Assembly: GCA_007026445.1 (NCBI GenBank)
Contig: VDMD01000267.1
Location: 1-19,391, forward strand
DNA length: 19,391 nt
Reading direction: 5' to 3'
From: Schizophyllum amplum
Taxonomy: Eukaryota; Basidiomycota; Agaricomycetes; Agaricales; Schizophyllaceae
A program made the position numbers and the translations under genes. Below, one piece after another: positions 1 through 10,965 of the stretch. Under the pieces are notes generated by a model, which worked only from the letters and a program-made list of their open reading frames with translations, was not told where the DNA came from and made no database searches. How positions within the stretch are numbered: the stretch's first letter is position 1; the number at the start of each line of letters is the position of its first letter.

Positions 1-800
1 GTCGGCGAGGATGGTCATGCCTGCTTGGAGATCTTCCACGGCGCGAGGGACTGTGAGAATGAGGCATATCTTGTGTTGATGGCCCAGGGGGCGGGAGACA
101 AGATGCCCAATCTGGCGACAACTGCTTATAAATGCGACGGTGTTTGTGCAGCCAAACAATCAGCAGTGGAGCATGTGATCAGCGCACCACCGCAACGTCA
201 CCACATCGGTCCACCACTGAACGATCTCCAAGTTGTTGAAGACGGTCCTTCAGAGGGAGCTGCAGCACTTGAGAACACTGGTAAAAGCAAACTTTTATCA
301 TTATAGCACTATTTATACAAGAGGGCAAAGAATACACATGTTCCAGCGGCGAGCTGAGACGAGAGTTGACTGGCACCGGCAGCACGTCCTAGCCCTGTAA
401 GTGTCACGTTAGGATGCTGGTGTGGTGCCTCGGGGCCCGAAAATTGACAATGAAGGGGCTTACTTACCCGTCTTAGGCCCCGTTACGGCGGACTTATTGC
501 AAGGCGGAGATGTTAGGGACGGAGAGTATCTCGGGAATACGCCGTGGGAGCACAACGGGCAACACGCGGGAGAGAAATGGGAGGCAGGAACGTGACACGC
601 CAGATCCACAGGGACGAAGGATACGTCGAGAGTCCCTAGGGGCCCTAGGGCCGCGACGCCTTCCGGTGATATGGGCTATCGCCTTCTCCTGTACGCATGG
701 CAAGGCGACTGCCACGGGATCCGAAAAGGGAGAGGTTAGAGGGCGTAGGTGCGATGTTTGCCTGTCCTATTGCGGAGGGGCTGCGGCACGGCGGGGGGAC
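1..800. other. Left-edge region without a supported gene
   Basis: I see no convincing gene here. A plus-strand frame is open from base 1 to about 303, and the opposite strand is also largely open, interrupted by one TGA; neither product resembles a family I know. Reading the minus strand, a TATAAATAG box lies at about 310-319. It could serve a gene running leftward out of the window, but no good start codon follows it inside the window. A double CCCTAGGG palindrome sits at 634-650 with no evident role. From 510 to 800 several frames are open on both strands, as expected for GC-rich DNA. Confidence 0.4.
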
Positions 801-944
801 GCAAGAGGTGCAGGAGGCGAGGCAAGAGGTGCAGGAGGCGAGGCAAGAGGTGCAGGAGGCGAGACGTGAGACGCGCGACAGGTACCAGGCGAGGCAAGAG
901 GTGCAGGAGGCGAGACGTGAGACGCGCGACAGGTACCAGGCGCG
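801..944. repeat. Nested minisatellite, 21-bp and 51-bp units
   Basis: Three perfect head-to-tail copies of a 21-bp unit beginning GCAAGAGGTGCAGG occupy 801-821, 822-842 and 843-863. The third copy plus a following 30-bp segment forms a 51-bp unit (843-893) that is itself repeated almost exactly at 894-944, giving a higher-order array. Both unit lengths are multiples of three, so several frames stay open through the array. One plus frame (697-1065) would encode a charged Gln/Glu/Arg repeat, but there is no coding evidence beyond that openness. Confidence 0.9.
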
Positions 945-1602
945 AGAGCAGGAGAGGCGCGACACGCGACGCAAGTGGGAGACGTGCGACGCCGGGTGCG
1001 CAGTGGACGCAATGTGCTTGAAGCACCGTAGAAGTATGCGGCTACCGGTGCTCCCATATGCGTGAGGAGGCGACTGCCTGTCCCGCATGGCTCGGTGTAC
1101 GCTGGAGCTGGGGGCGTTGGATGACGGGCGGTGGCCGGTAGCGGTGAATGCGAGGGAACATGTTGCATGTTGAGCGCACGGGGTGCCGGGGAACTTCCTG
1201 GTGATTGAACACAGTATACTGGAGGTCGGTGCTAGGTGGGAGAGTCCAGCAAGGTCTGCACACAGGTGTCAGTTTAGCGAAGGTAAGTCAATGAGGATAC
1301 ACGCACCAATCGCCGCGTTCGGCGGACGCTCTAGTCCAGTCGAACGTCGACATACTATGGACGCATGCGTTGCGAGAGGAAGGGGGCGCGCCTGCCGTCA
1401 CGCAAAAGGGGTGGCCTTATCGTCGAGAGCGCTCAACGTGCGTTCGGGACAAGAGGAGAGAAAACGCGTGCGCCGCTTTAACGAGGGATGGACAAACACG
1501 ACCAAATTTGGTCTCATCGCCCGGTCCTTCTCAACTTGAACCACTGAACATGAACTAGCAACGACCTATCGTTCTCGAGCCTTCCATAACGTACATTAGA
1601 AT
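945..1602. other. Spacer downstream of the transposase gene
   Basis: No gene recognised. The stretch directly follows the stop codon of the minus-strand transposase gene, so its right-hand part (about 1450-1602) probably holds that gene's 3' untranslated region. I looked for a terminal inverted repeat matching sequence beyond 6215 and saw none. An imperfect palindrome around CCAAATTTGG lies near 1502-1511. Confidence 0.4.
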
Positions 1603-4600
1603 CTATAGTAATACATCAGATTCAGCCGCGCTCTCCGCGTCTGAAGCTGCAGCCGGATACGTATCCTTCTCTCCATCGTCGCTCAAACCGCTGCCCTCGC
1701 CGCCCTCTGAATCCTTCATGCTGCAAAGCTGGTGGACCTCATGCGGAAAGTCGGCTGCATTTAGGTGACCTACACCTAAGCCCAGATACCGCATCATCAT
1801 ATCGCGGTCGACAAAGCTGCTCAAGCCCGAGTGTGAGCAGATACTTACAAAACCTCGACGGAGGAACACGCACCGGGCTACGTAGTAGCTTTCCCAGTCG
1901 CCTGTAATGTTGTCTCGCGCCACAGACGAGCTCAGCAGCGAAGCAGTGCGGCCATGTGCGAAGGCCGGGATGAGGTGGCAGGCACGAACGACGAGAGCGG
2001 GGTCGAGAAAGCCGAAAGCGCCAGAGGAGTCGTCCTCTCGGACATAGCCAATGCGATCCAGCCTGAGGGCACCTGGTCCTCCCGTCCACTCAGGCTCCGA
2101 GCCATACCAACGTACCCACAGAAACTCCATACGAACAGGCTTATCCGCATCTTGGTCGCGGAAAACGTTGGCATGGAATATCCCAAGAACACGGGCATAC
2201 CAGAACGCGCCGCTTGGTCTACGACCTGACGCGTCTTTCTCCTCGTTCGACAGGACCATGACGTTGCACCTGCCGTTGTGCGAGATTTGCGCCAGCTTCC
2301 CGTTGTGCTTGTCATGCGTCACATGAAGGGTGTCTTGCTCCCGTCGCACGTCGTAAGTTGTGAAGTTGATACCCGCAGTAGCATGGGGGAAGATGCGGTT
2401 GTGCTCGATGTCGATCTTCGACCATTCCTCGCGAGTGTAGTCGGGCTCATCACTAGCTGCCGCTTTGCTCTCGAAACGCGCAAGCAGATGCGACTTCAGC
2501 TTGGGCAGAAAGTCCTGCAAAAAGCGCCGAAGATGAGATGCGAGATTATGCGGAAGACATAGCAGACAAACTGACCTTGAATGCAGGATCATTTGCATGA
2601 GCGGCAAGCCAACGCGAGAGGTAGTACTTCTCCCCAGATTGGTCCTTAGGGATGTGATGATGAGGAACATAGTTTTTTCGAGTAGTCTTTGCAGAAGAAG
2701 GGTTGCGTGAAGCGGTTGTTTGACTCGGGGTGGTGGGCGATGCAGCAGCTGTAGCGCGGGAGGAGAGCGGCTCGGAGCTCCGAGTTCCACGGCGCGAGGT
2801 GCCATTGTCTTCTATTTCGGAATCGCTCTCCTCCTCGCTGATGGTGTCGAGCTCGTCCCTGACGCTATCCTCGGGATAAACGGCCTCCAACTCCTCATGC
2901 ATCCTCTTGTGGACCCACTCGCTGACCTCGTGCTTGGCAAATTGTGCCTCGAGCTTGCTAGGACTCATGCGAAGCCGTCGACGCTTGAGAACACGATGCT
3001 CAGACTCGCCCTATGGCGCTTATAAGTATCGCAGACTGCAGAGATTGAACATGCTGACGCACCGGCTGTGTACTAATTTGCAAGAGAGAGCCGAACATGC
3101 GGACATGCCAGGCAGCGTCACCGAGGAAGTGTAGCTTGATGGTGGCGAGACTGAATGTCTTGCTCTTACGTCCACTGTTGGTGGTGCCGGCGACGCTCGA
3201 CGAGCTTGGCCCCGACGCTTTGCTGGCCCTCTTCGCCTCGGCGCGCTTGCGGGTAGCGTACTCGCGATCCGTTTCGTAAGTTGTGTAAGCGGGACAGATG
3301 TCGTCGGCGAAGTGACGCAGCGCCTTTCCAAGCTCTGTGGTAGCGCGGTCCAAGATGTCCACAGATGATGTTGTGTGCATTCTGAGTTTAGCGAGGGAGT
3401 GCCAGTAGGCCATTAGATACAGAAGCTGCTGTACAAAGTCGTCATGCTCGGGATTGTCGAACAGGCCCTCGAAGCAGGGGATGGAGCACTGTAAGATGTC
3501 TTCAAAGTCGCGTGCCGCAAGTTGCTTCATATCCGCGACGTTGCTCTGGAAGCGGCGAATGATGTCGCGGCCGAAGCAGGGAACCATGCGAAACCTGCGA
3601 GATACGTGAGTATACGGCCCGGCATGCAATTCATCCGCATCAACTCACCGCTCGTTAAGCAAGAGCACCTTGGAGCGGTCCAGCGAATGGAGCATGCGTA
3701 TGAGCTGGGTAAACGCCGCTTTCCAGACTCCGAGCTCGAACTCGTGCATGATGTCGACCACAAGTGTCTGGAAGACGTCGAAATGGGTGCGCGTCAACTG
3801 CGATGCGAAACGAGAAAATGCGCTCTGCAAGATATACGTGTATCAGTAATGAAAGTGAGGCCTTGAGCGGGGAACACACCTCAGTCGGCACCCACGACTC
3901 GTCAAACAGCAGGTCTTCGACCGCCTGGCTGTTGACTGCATAGCCGTCATCATAGATGATGTCCCGCGCGTCGCTAATCTTCTCTCGCCGTAATGCGTCA
4001 TCTACGCGCCTGCTTTCCCGCCGAGTCTTACGGTCATCCTCGCTACCCAAGCCACGGATTTGCGCCTTCGAGATCGTGCAGCGCGGGCAGGGGCAGGAGC
4101 CCAAGTCACGTATAGTGGCAATGAGTACTCTGTGGGGTAACATCAGTATCAAATAGGGCCGTCGGGTGAGAAAGCAACTTACTTTTCTGGATAATCGGCT
4201 GAATAAGTAAAGATGCGGGGGTATACGCGTCGTTTGATGCCGTCCGCGCACATCAGCACGATCCCATGCTCGTATGCGTGAAGAAACTCCTCGTCACTCA
4301 GAATAATCTTCCACACGCCGTGGAACAACTCGCGACGACAATGCGCGAACAAGGGCGCGCTAGGCTTCACACCTTTACTGCGCAGGAAATCCTCAAAGGA
4401 GTCCGGGAGCTGGAGCAATTAGTATACAGTGTGTTGCAGGTTGCATGGTGGAGCAGACGTACCGAGGGAAAGAACGCAGCGTGATGCGCTGTGTGCGCAG
4501 AGGGCTTCATCCGCTCGTGCATAGACTGGTTCCCGAAGTATACATAGAGGGGCCAGGCCTTCGACTGCCCGAACTGTGCGATCTGTGTTGCATCCGACCA

Positions 4601-6215
4601 CAGCATGAACGCAGCGACTACGCGAGGCAGATCACAGTCTGGCTCGGGAGGCGCTGCCAGGAGCTCGCGCTCCGCGTTCCGGAACACTTCGGAGGCGTAG
4701 AGCTCGCTATGGACCTTCTCCATCTTGAAGCCAGCATACGGAGGATTCCAGGTCTCCTCGTATGGATGCCAGTGAAAGTCCTTGCTTGACTCTTGCTCTA
4801 CGACGGTGGACTTGAGGATGTGCATGAGGGAACAGGTGTGGACGTCTTGCACGTGGAAGCGGTGACGATTATCGTCCACGCCCGGAGGGTTGACGGTGTC
4901 GTTTCGACTAGCAGCGGCTCGGTCACGCGCTCGTTGTTTGCGCTTCGCAGCTGTGAGCTTCTGGCCTGCAGGTATCTCTATCGTCACAGTCGACTTCCTC
5001 CACCCATTCCCCTCCCACGGCGACTGTGAGTCCTCGGCGATAGTTGCATCGATCTTCTTGAAGTTGACACCCCGGACGTCTGCATTGCAAAAGCGACGGT
5101 CGTTCATCAGCCCGAGCGACCGGTCGCGCTCGCCTAACGTCTTCGTAGTACTGCCACTGTGGTGCGTATAGCCAAAGAGAAACGAGGATACGTTCGGATA
5201 TGGCCATATAATGTCCTTGATCCGCCTCTTCTCGCGCGTTTGCTTGGCAGGCGTATCGACGTCCAGCAGGTCGTGTACTGTTGCATCCATGTCGGGGACG
5301 TTGGTCGGCCGCCTACGGTATATGCGCGTGAGACCAAACCCATTCTTCTTTGAGCGAGCGTGCTGATGGACATGCAGCGTGACCCGTCGTGAAGGACCGG
5401 CAGCGGGTTCTGGAGGCGGGGGAGATGGCGGATCGGCCATGTTGTCGTAGGCAGTGTGGAGTTGTCCCGGGCCTTGCGGTAGTACGTCCATGGTAGCTAG
5501 AAGGCGACGAAGGGGCTTCCAACCTCGCTTCTGACGCGGGGAAGGTGGTGGTGAAGGTGCGGGATCGATATCCATGGCATTCATGCTGGGAGGTGGTGGT
5601 CGTGACGGTGCCGACATGGCCTGCATTGCAGACTCAGTGATCAGCTCGCAAGTAGCAGCAGGTCGCGCACCTCGTCCTGCGTATCTACATCCATGAAGTC
5701 CACGTCGTTGTCAATGTTAGATGAAAGCTGCTTCACGGTCAGTCGTATTATGGAAGAGATGGCAGATGACGCACAGCGGTAGCCGGATTATCTCGACGGA
5801 GAGGCGGCGCGTCTGGCGGATCCGGTGAGGAGCGCCGACGCTTCCTCGAGCTTATAGAGCTGAGGACAGCTTGCTTCATGCGTTGTACCCCGCCGGCCCT
5901 GGTTCGATCGAGGACCCGCTTTGTTCTTGACTTCACAGCTGTACAGACTCCGACATGTTTAGTCAGAGGCCCCTGAGATGCAAAGACTCTGTTGCAAGCA
6001 GAGCATTGAAAGGGATGTGAGGTTGAGTCGTGCCAATGTTGCGAGGACAGGCGGGGAGCGGCGGTACGTGCATTGGCCGGGGGAGCTGGCGGGTCGGACG
6101 ATGTGGATTCGGCAGAGGAAGATAGTGAGGATTGCGAGGATGCGGAGGATGAGGATGAAGAGGAGGATGAAGAAGATGTGACTGGCGAGGGGGAACAACG
6201 AGCTTGACGGCGCAT
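1603..6215 (-). CDS. Plavaka-type transposase, ten exons, apparently intact
   Basis: Likely DNA transposase of the Plavaka group (CACTA/EnSpm-like), or a domesticated relative. Exons on the minus strand: 6215-5775, 5727-5671 (acceptor could be 5730), 5620-4463, 4409-4183, 4129-3880, 3824-3649, 3594-3063, 3010-2576, 2514-1874, 1816-1603. Every junction has GT-AG and keeps frame, giving about 1376 aa. The N-terminus has a Ser run and a C-x2-C-x12-H-x3-C finger (Cys71, Cys74, His87, Cys91). The transposase core shows family hallmarks: AWPLYVYFGN, HCRRELFHGVWK, CADGIKRRVYPRIFTYSADY (about 605-625), a CPCPRC knuckle, VVDIMHEFELGVWK (acidic residues near 735-739), and FGRDIIRRF. An acidic, Ser-rich C-terminus follows. 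Probable catalytic acids are Asp/Glu in the CADG, SADYPE and MHEFE blocks, which is inference from conservation. The last intron (1817-1873, 57 bp) is a multiple of three and has no stop. No stop or frameshift breaks the gene. Confidence 0.9.
1603..6215 (-). mobile_element. Probable Plavaka DNA transposon (ends not located)
   Basis: The transposase gene marks a DNA transposon or a fixed, domesticated copy. The given limits are those of the coding region only. No convincing terminal inverted repeats or target-site duplication were found in 1-1602 or 6216-7339. A CACTA at 307-311 and a TAGTG at 6814-6818 share nothing beyond five bases and lack matching flanking triplets, so I do not call them ends. 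Confidence 0.5.
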
Positions 6216-6518
6216 CGAGACTTGATGACAGAGGCAGTGAGAAAGAACTCAGCAAAACGGCCCATGACGCAAACGGATGAGCGATCAAATGGGACGGTAT
6301 ATTGGATGAGTCCTGTAATGGACCAGCTTTACTTGTGGGGGACTTGTCGGTGCACGACAATGCGCATGCAAGGGAATGCAAGTGATCGCAAACCCGGCGT
6401 GGTCGGATCGGAGGCATGGGCACACGGCGATCACCTTATCCGATGATGTCAGGCCGACATCGGCCGACATGGTGCACAATCTCCGACAATGGCATATCAT
6501 TATTTAGGGATTTTCGCG

Positions 6519-6668
6519 ATGGATTCAACGAGTACCGTTCGACACGGCTTGTGTTCCCGCTCCAACTTCAAGCGCGGTCTCGCTTGCTCCAAATGCACAA
6601 CGTTACCTACCCCGTCCTCAACGATCATTTTAGAGTCTTGGGGCGATCCTCCAGCCTTTCTCGTGTGA
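6519..6668 (+). CDS. Doubtful 49-aa ORF with a KRGLACSKC motif
   Basis: A short ORF starting at ATG 6519. Residues 18-26 read KRGLACSKC, which resembles the first part of a fungal Zn2Cys6 DNA-binding cluster (typically ...GLAC..CR.RK..C). The expected basic stretch and the remaining cysteines do not follow; the sequence turns Thr/Ser/Pro-rich and ends. It may be the start of a small spliced gene, a relic of a zinc-cluster regulator, or chance. A consensus GTAAGT donor lies 12 bp after its stop. Confidence 0.15.
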   Translation: MDSTSTVRHGLCSRSNFKRGLACSKCTTLPTPSSTIILESWGDPPAFLV

Positions 6669-7017
6669 ATCGTCCCATGCGTAAGTAGGCTCGATACATG
6701 CTGCCAACTGATAGCGGCTACTCTCTAAGTACCATCGGACTCCGGTTTCTATGTACTTTTTCGTACCCGACGCAAGTCCCACACCGGATTAGAACAGACC
6801 CAAGGCCCCAGTGTAGTGGCACGACGGCGAGTAGATGCGTATCGGCCCCCGCGAGACCCGCGCAGGTTCACGGCGCATTTGCGACATGTGCAGTAGGGCG
6901 TATTCGCTAGTGCATAACATCACTTTGAAGATTCCAAAACAAATTGGAGTACCCCAAAATTGTCGATGTAAACTTGTACGACTTCGAAGCCAGTAATATA
7001 AGTAGGGCGTTGGCTGG

Positions 7018-7194
7018 ATGTTGGCAGGCGCTTCAGAAGGCCAAACGCAAACGCGAAACACGCCCAAAGGCGGCCAGAGTATGCTGACGGCCTCCCTGCC
7101 AGAGTCTGCGCTCGAAAGCCGAAGTCCTGACGCGCTGTTCGGGCTGAGGAACCTCAACGGCCTGCTCGACGTCCTGTATCACTTCGTAAGTTAA
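7018..7194 (+). CDS. Small hypothetical ORF, 58 aa
   Basis: ATG at 7018 lies about 18 bp downstream of a TATAAG sequence. The ORF encodes 58 aa with a balanced composition, ending in a leucine-rich stretch (ALFGLRNLNGLLDVLYHF). The codons just before the stop form a perfect GTAAGT donor (7186-7191), so the last codons could be intron and the product longer. It converges on NOC2, leaving only about 145 bp. I recognise no family; it could equally be an accidental ORF in the NOC2 3' flank. Confidence 0.2.
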   Translation: MLAGASEGQTQTRNTPKGGQSMLTASLPESALESRSPDALFGLRNLNGLLDVLYHFVS

Positions 7195-7339
7195 CAAATC
7201 AATTTCGTGGCATATGTTCTTTTCTTGCTGAACTAAACCCGTATCTTTGGTTTTTGCATCATGCTTTTTGGATGGGCGAATACGCCCTAGTGATGATTCA
7301 TGTGCATAGTCACTCCTGCGCCTCCACAACATCTCGGTG

Positions 7340-10300
7340 CTACTCCTCCAGAATCTCGTCCTCGCCCTTGCGCGCCTGAAAAGAAAATCGCCAGCGTCAG
7401 TCATTTCTGACCAAGGGATAGACATAGGTCTCAACGCACCTTCTCAACCAACTTCCTCTGCTTCTCCCTCGCCTTCCTCTGCACCTTCACATACTTCACC
7501 AAGGGGCTCTCGTCCAGCTTCCCCGCCACCGTCTCCTCCCACCTCGCGATCTCCGCCGTATCCGCCGGCGCAAACGCAGCCGCGCGCCGCCGCTGCTCCA
7601 CCCACTTCGCGCCCTCCTCCACACGTTCCAAAAGGACCTTGACGGCGCCGACCTCCTGCATCGAGGCGCCCTTGCTCGGTTTTTTGCCTCCCGTCGTCGA
7701 GCCGCCATTCGCCGCCGTCTTGAGCCCCTTCCGCAGCAAGACAACCACGGGCACCGTCAGCTCCGGAAACGCGGCGCTCGCGTGCACGGCGGGCTCCGCG
7801 AGCCACTCGCCCAGCAGCAAGGTCGCCTCCGCGAGCACGCCGGCCGCGTAGATGCGCGTGCGCGCGTACTGCTGCGGGGCGCGGATCTGGAGGTCGAGGG
7901 GGAGGGGGCGGAGCGTCTTGCCGTTCCCGGCACTCGGCGACCTGGAGTGCGCTAATGCGAGACTCGCGGTGAGGATAGGGACGAGGTGGGGGGAGAGGGG
8001 GATGTAGGTGTGGGTGTGTTTGGTGAGGTGGAGGAGAGCGCGGAGGATGTGGAGGTGGAAGGGGAAGCAGCGGGAGTTAGGCATGAGTCTGTGGGGGTGG
8101 GTAGGTTAGCGAACGTGAGTGAGTGAGTAGAAGCGAGTGAGGGAGCAGGGGGTATGAGGGGGTCAAGGAAGCATGGTCTGCAGATAAAACTGACCTGATT
8201 GCACCAACGCTAACCTGCACCAGCGGATAAATGAGCGCCTTGAGCTCGCTCTCCTTGCCAGAGGCCTTCTCCGCCTCCTTGTCGCACGCCTTTGCGAGCA
8301 CGAGCGACCAGAAGTCGATGGAGTGCACGTATTGCCAGTTGTACACCTGCTTGTATGCCTCCTATGGTTTGCGTCGTCAGTCCAGTACTTAGGACGTAGA
8401 AGCAGATGGTGATTGCGAACCTTCGTCTTGACCTTCATACTATTCCGCAGATGAATTGCCAGCTGGCGAATGTACCCAAATGCATGCTGATATGCTATGG
8501 CATGATCGAGGCAGAACAGCTCCGACGCCGAGTTCTTCATGAGGGTGATAGAGGGGAGCGTGTAGGGGTTGGTGGACTTGCAGGACTTGACGAGGGACAT
8601 GTACGTGCCCTAGGGAGTAGGTGTTAGCTGCAAAACAGTGACGCATGGCGGCGGCAGATGCGAATATACAAGGCGGAGGGTGAAAATTCACAAGGCTGCT
8701 AGGAAAAGAACTGGGTTGCACGGTTTTCAACTCACCTTCATGATACTATCCAACACGGCCGAATCGGTGCCGGACGCGAGGTGCCGGATGGCGAGGAAGG
8801 CCGCAATGCGGACGCTGTCGGCACCGCTGGACCAGATGGAGAGGCATTTCTAGAGGAGGAAGATGCGTAAGTTTGGGACAGATGAGGAAACATGAGACGG
8901 TTAAGTGAATTTAGATCAGTGGGCCTGAGGCGGCGGACACCCCGCTGAGACGACGAGAAGGGATTTCGAGACGGAGACAGAAGCTCCGAGACAGGAGACA
9001 GGAACATCCAAACAGGAAACAGAAGCATCTGAACACTACCCACGCACCTTCAGATACAACTTCACCGCCTTCCGACTGCTAATCACATACGGGACCACCT
9101 TCGCTGTCTCCGCCAACGCGAGAGCCAGAAGTTCATTGTCGGTTAACTGATCCATCAGGTGGATAGCGTTGTGGAAGTAGGACAAGATGAGCTTTTGAAG
9201 GGTCTTGAATTTGGGGGTCTGGGTGGGGGGTTTGCTGGGCGGGAGTCAGTAACTTATTGAGCGCCGCTGAACCACGCGAAGGAGGCGCGCGCGCGCGAAG
9301 GGGACACAGGTGTGCGAAGGGGACACAGGCGATGGAGACACAGGTGTGCGAAGGGGCCTCGCGTGCGAAGGGAACACAGACGCAAGGCAAGGACAACTCA
9401 CTATTTGCCATTGGCCAGGGTCTTGTAGGGGACATGGTGCGCAAGCACGACAGGGGTGTACCGGAGGGTGGTCGTGACGAGCTTGTTGTACACTGGATGG
9501 TCGTATTAGTCTTCTTAAAGTAGCGCTCAACCAAATTTCGAGAGGACCTACCACTCGCGCTATCAATCGTCCACGCCACCACCTGGTCCTCCTCGTTCAA
9601 ATGCGCCGCCGAGCGGAACGCGATGTGCAGCTTGCGCAGGGCGCGCAGCGAACGCTGTTCCAGAATCGCCTTCTGCCACCTCTTCAAGATGTCTTTTGTC
9701 AACGCGGGAACCTTTACCGCCTCGGCGTCGTCCTCGTCCATCGCGTCTTCATCCTCATCGGCATCGTTCTCGAGCGCGTCGGGGTTGAAGTCGAGCAGCT
9801 CGCGGTCGTTTTCCTGGAGGTATTTGTAAAACTCGGGGTCCTTCTCTGCGAGCTTGGAGAGTTCGATGAGGTGCTCTTTGCCTTCGCCTGCGAGATGCGT
9901 ATGTTAGTCGGGTTAGATATGATACATGAGAAGGGAATGCGCGCGCACCATCAAGCGCGTCCACAGACGCAAAGGACGCGTTGTCGTCAAAGTCCTCCTC
10001 ATCGTCATCCTCGCCATCGGATCCTGCGGCGTCGTCCATGTCCTACACGCTACTGTCAGCCTCGGACACTCCTACAATAATCTTATGCGCACCTCATCGT
10101 CGTCCTCCCCCATAAACCCTCCCCCGAGGAAGTCATCCACCGTCATCCCCTTCATGTTCGGAGCTTCTTCCTCCTCCTCATCCTCACCATCCTCCTCGTC
10201 GCCGCCATCGTCCTCCGGCTCGCCCGCGCCCGCGGATGGCTTGCCCTTGGCGCCTCTCCGGCTACCGATCTTCTTCTTGATATCGCGGTGTTTCTTGCGG

Positions 10301-10368
10301 TCCTGGATCGTCTTCTTGAGCTTCCCGCTCGAGATGAACTTTTTCGTGGCTTTTGTTGCTTTGCCCAT
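7340..10368 (-). CDS. NOC2: Nucleolar complex protein 2 (Noc2), ribosome biogenesis
   Basis: Noc2 binds Noc1 in early nucleolar and Noc3 in later nucleoplasmic pre-60S particles and is needed for large-subunit maturation and export. Exons on the minus strand: 10368-10093, 10042-9949, 9887-9552, 9492-9402, 9234-9048, 8849-8736, 8609-8421, 8361-8195, 8088-7440, 7375-7340. They join in frame to 712 aa, matching yeast Noc2 (about 710). The start MGKATKATKKF and the basic then strongly acidic N-terminal region are typical. The Noc2 core shows VYNKLVTTTLRYTPVVLAHH (from residue 236), YFHNAIHLMDQLTD, the IRQLAIHLRNSM block, YNWQYVHSIDFW (about 436-447), YPLVQVSVGAIRLMPN, and a Lys/Arg-rich end. Intron 4 (9235-9401) is unusually long and carries a minisatellite; the introns at 8850-9047 and 8610-8735 are also long. 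The gene is divergent from METTL14. Confidence 0.96.
9293..9392. repeat. Imperfect 19-bp minisatellite inside NOC2 intron 4
   Basis: About five degenerate copies of a unit like GTGCGAAGGGGACACAGGT run from 9293 to 9392, preceded by an alternating GC run (about 9285-9298). The whole array lies within the 167-bp intron 9235-9401 of NOC2, which explains that intron's size compared with its 50-60 bp neighbours. The copies differ by substitutions and small deletions. Confidence 0.8.
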
Positions 10369-10373
10369 CGTTG

Positions 10374-10507
10374 CGTTACAGCGCTTTGCGCTATTCTGCG
10401 GAATCGCCGCGCGCGATTGCAGCTTGACATGTTTGGCTACCGCTTCCCGGCAAAGGCCGCCGGGTACTGCCGCTCGCCAGCGCGAGCGCATCGTTGCCGT
10501 TCTGACG
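10374..10507 (+). repeat. Inverted repeat, left arm (abuts NOC2 start)
   Basis: This arm matches the reverse complement of 10966-11100 at close to 90% over about 130 bp, with only one or two single-base gaps. Identity begins only about five bases upstream of the NOC2 ATG (10368), so the arm covers the NOC2 5' untranslated region and core promoter. Within the arm, CCCGGC and GCCGGG (10447-10465) form a perfect small hairpin. Similarity fades after TCTGACGT at 10507. Confidence 0.9.
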
Positions 10508-10965
10508 TCTTCGACCCTATGACACTTTAACTTAGTATAACAAGCTGGCTATAGACCACTCTTTGGTACCCTCTGCGTTGCCGGAGGGCGGTGTCGTCTC
10601 CCGCAACGCCCACTAATGCGCGCGACGTGCACGTCAAAGTTTCCGACGTTACTTTGAGCAATGAGAAGCAGTTCAAGCACATATCCTATATCCATATATA
10701 CAATGTCACAAATAACAGTGCCGGAGCCCCCGCTCGTTTTTTGAGACGTCTCGAAACTGCACAGAGCGCGCCAGACGAAGGACGACTGTCGTCGACGCAC
10801 TGTGCGTGACCAGTGCGTGACGTTGCTCGGCTTTTGCCAGTAAGCATCAGACTCCAGTTCTTTGTCCGTGGATCGACCATTGGGCTCAGAAGGTCGTTAG
10901 AATATGGTAAATTTGAATTATGTCAAGCATATATGTACCAGATACAAGTACCACACCGTAGAAGA

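Larger units (their letters stand above)
6216..7339. other. Intergenic region between the transposase gene and NOC2
   Basis: This 1.1-kb spacer holds the promoter side of the transposase gene (left) and the 3' flank of NOC2 (right). Two copies of GGCCGACAT lie about 13 bp apart near 6452-6470. A good-looking intron, with GTAAGT donor at 6680 and CTCTCTAAG acceptor near 6728, suggests a small spliced transcript, but the joined frames give nothing I recognise. Two small ORFs are listed separately. From about 6900 to 7010 the DNA is AT-richer and has a TATAAG at about 6999. Confidence 0.4.

Noticed and set aside
634..650. CCCTAGGG double palindrome as a telomere-like repeat
   Set aside because: It is only two units and does not follow the TTAGGG array pattern; probably chance.
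697..1065. 122-aa plus-strand ORF with charged coiled-coil-like repeats
   Set aside because: The repeat units are multiples of three, so all frames stay open; flanking sequence shows no protein-like conservation, promoter or splice signals.
2990..3070. Apparent frameshift in the transposase gene near the STQP/GESEH region
   Set aside because: A 52-bp GT-AG intron at 3011-3062 (GTGCGT donor, CCATAG acceptor) joins STQP to GESEH in frame, matching the family pattern. No break is needed.
307..6818. CACTA at 307 and TAGTG at 6814 as ends of a CACTA-type element
   Set aside because: Only five bases match, the next bases differ, and the flanking triplets (TAG and GCA) are not a target-site duplication.
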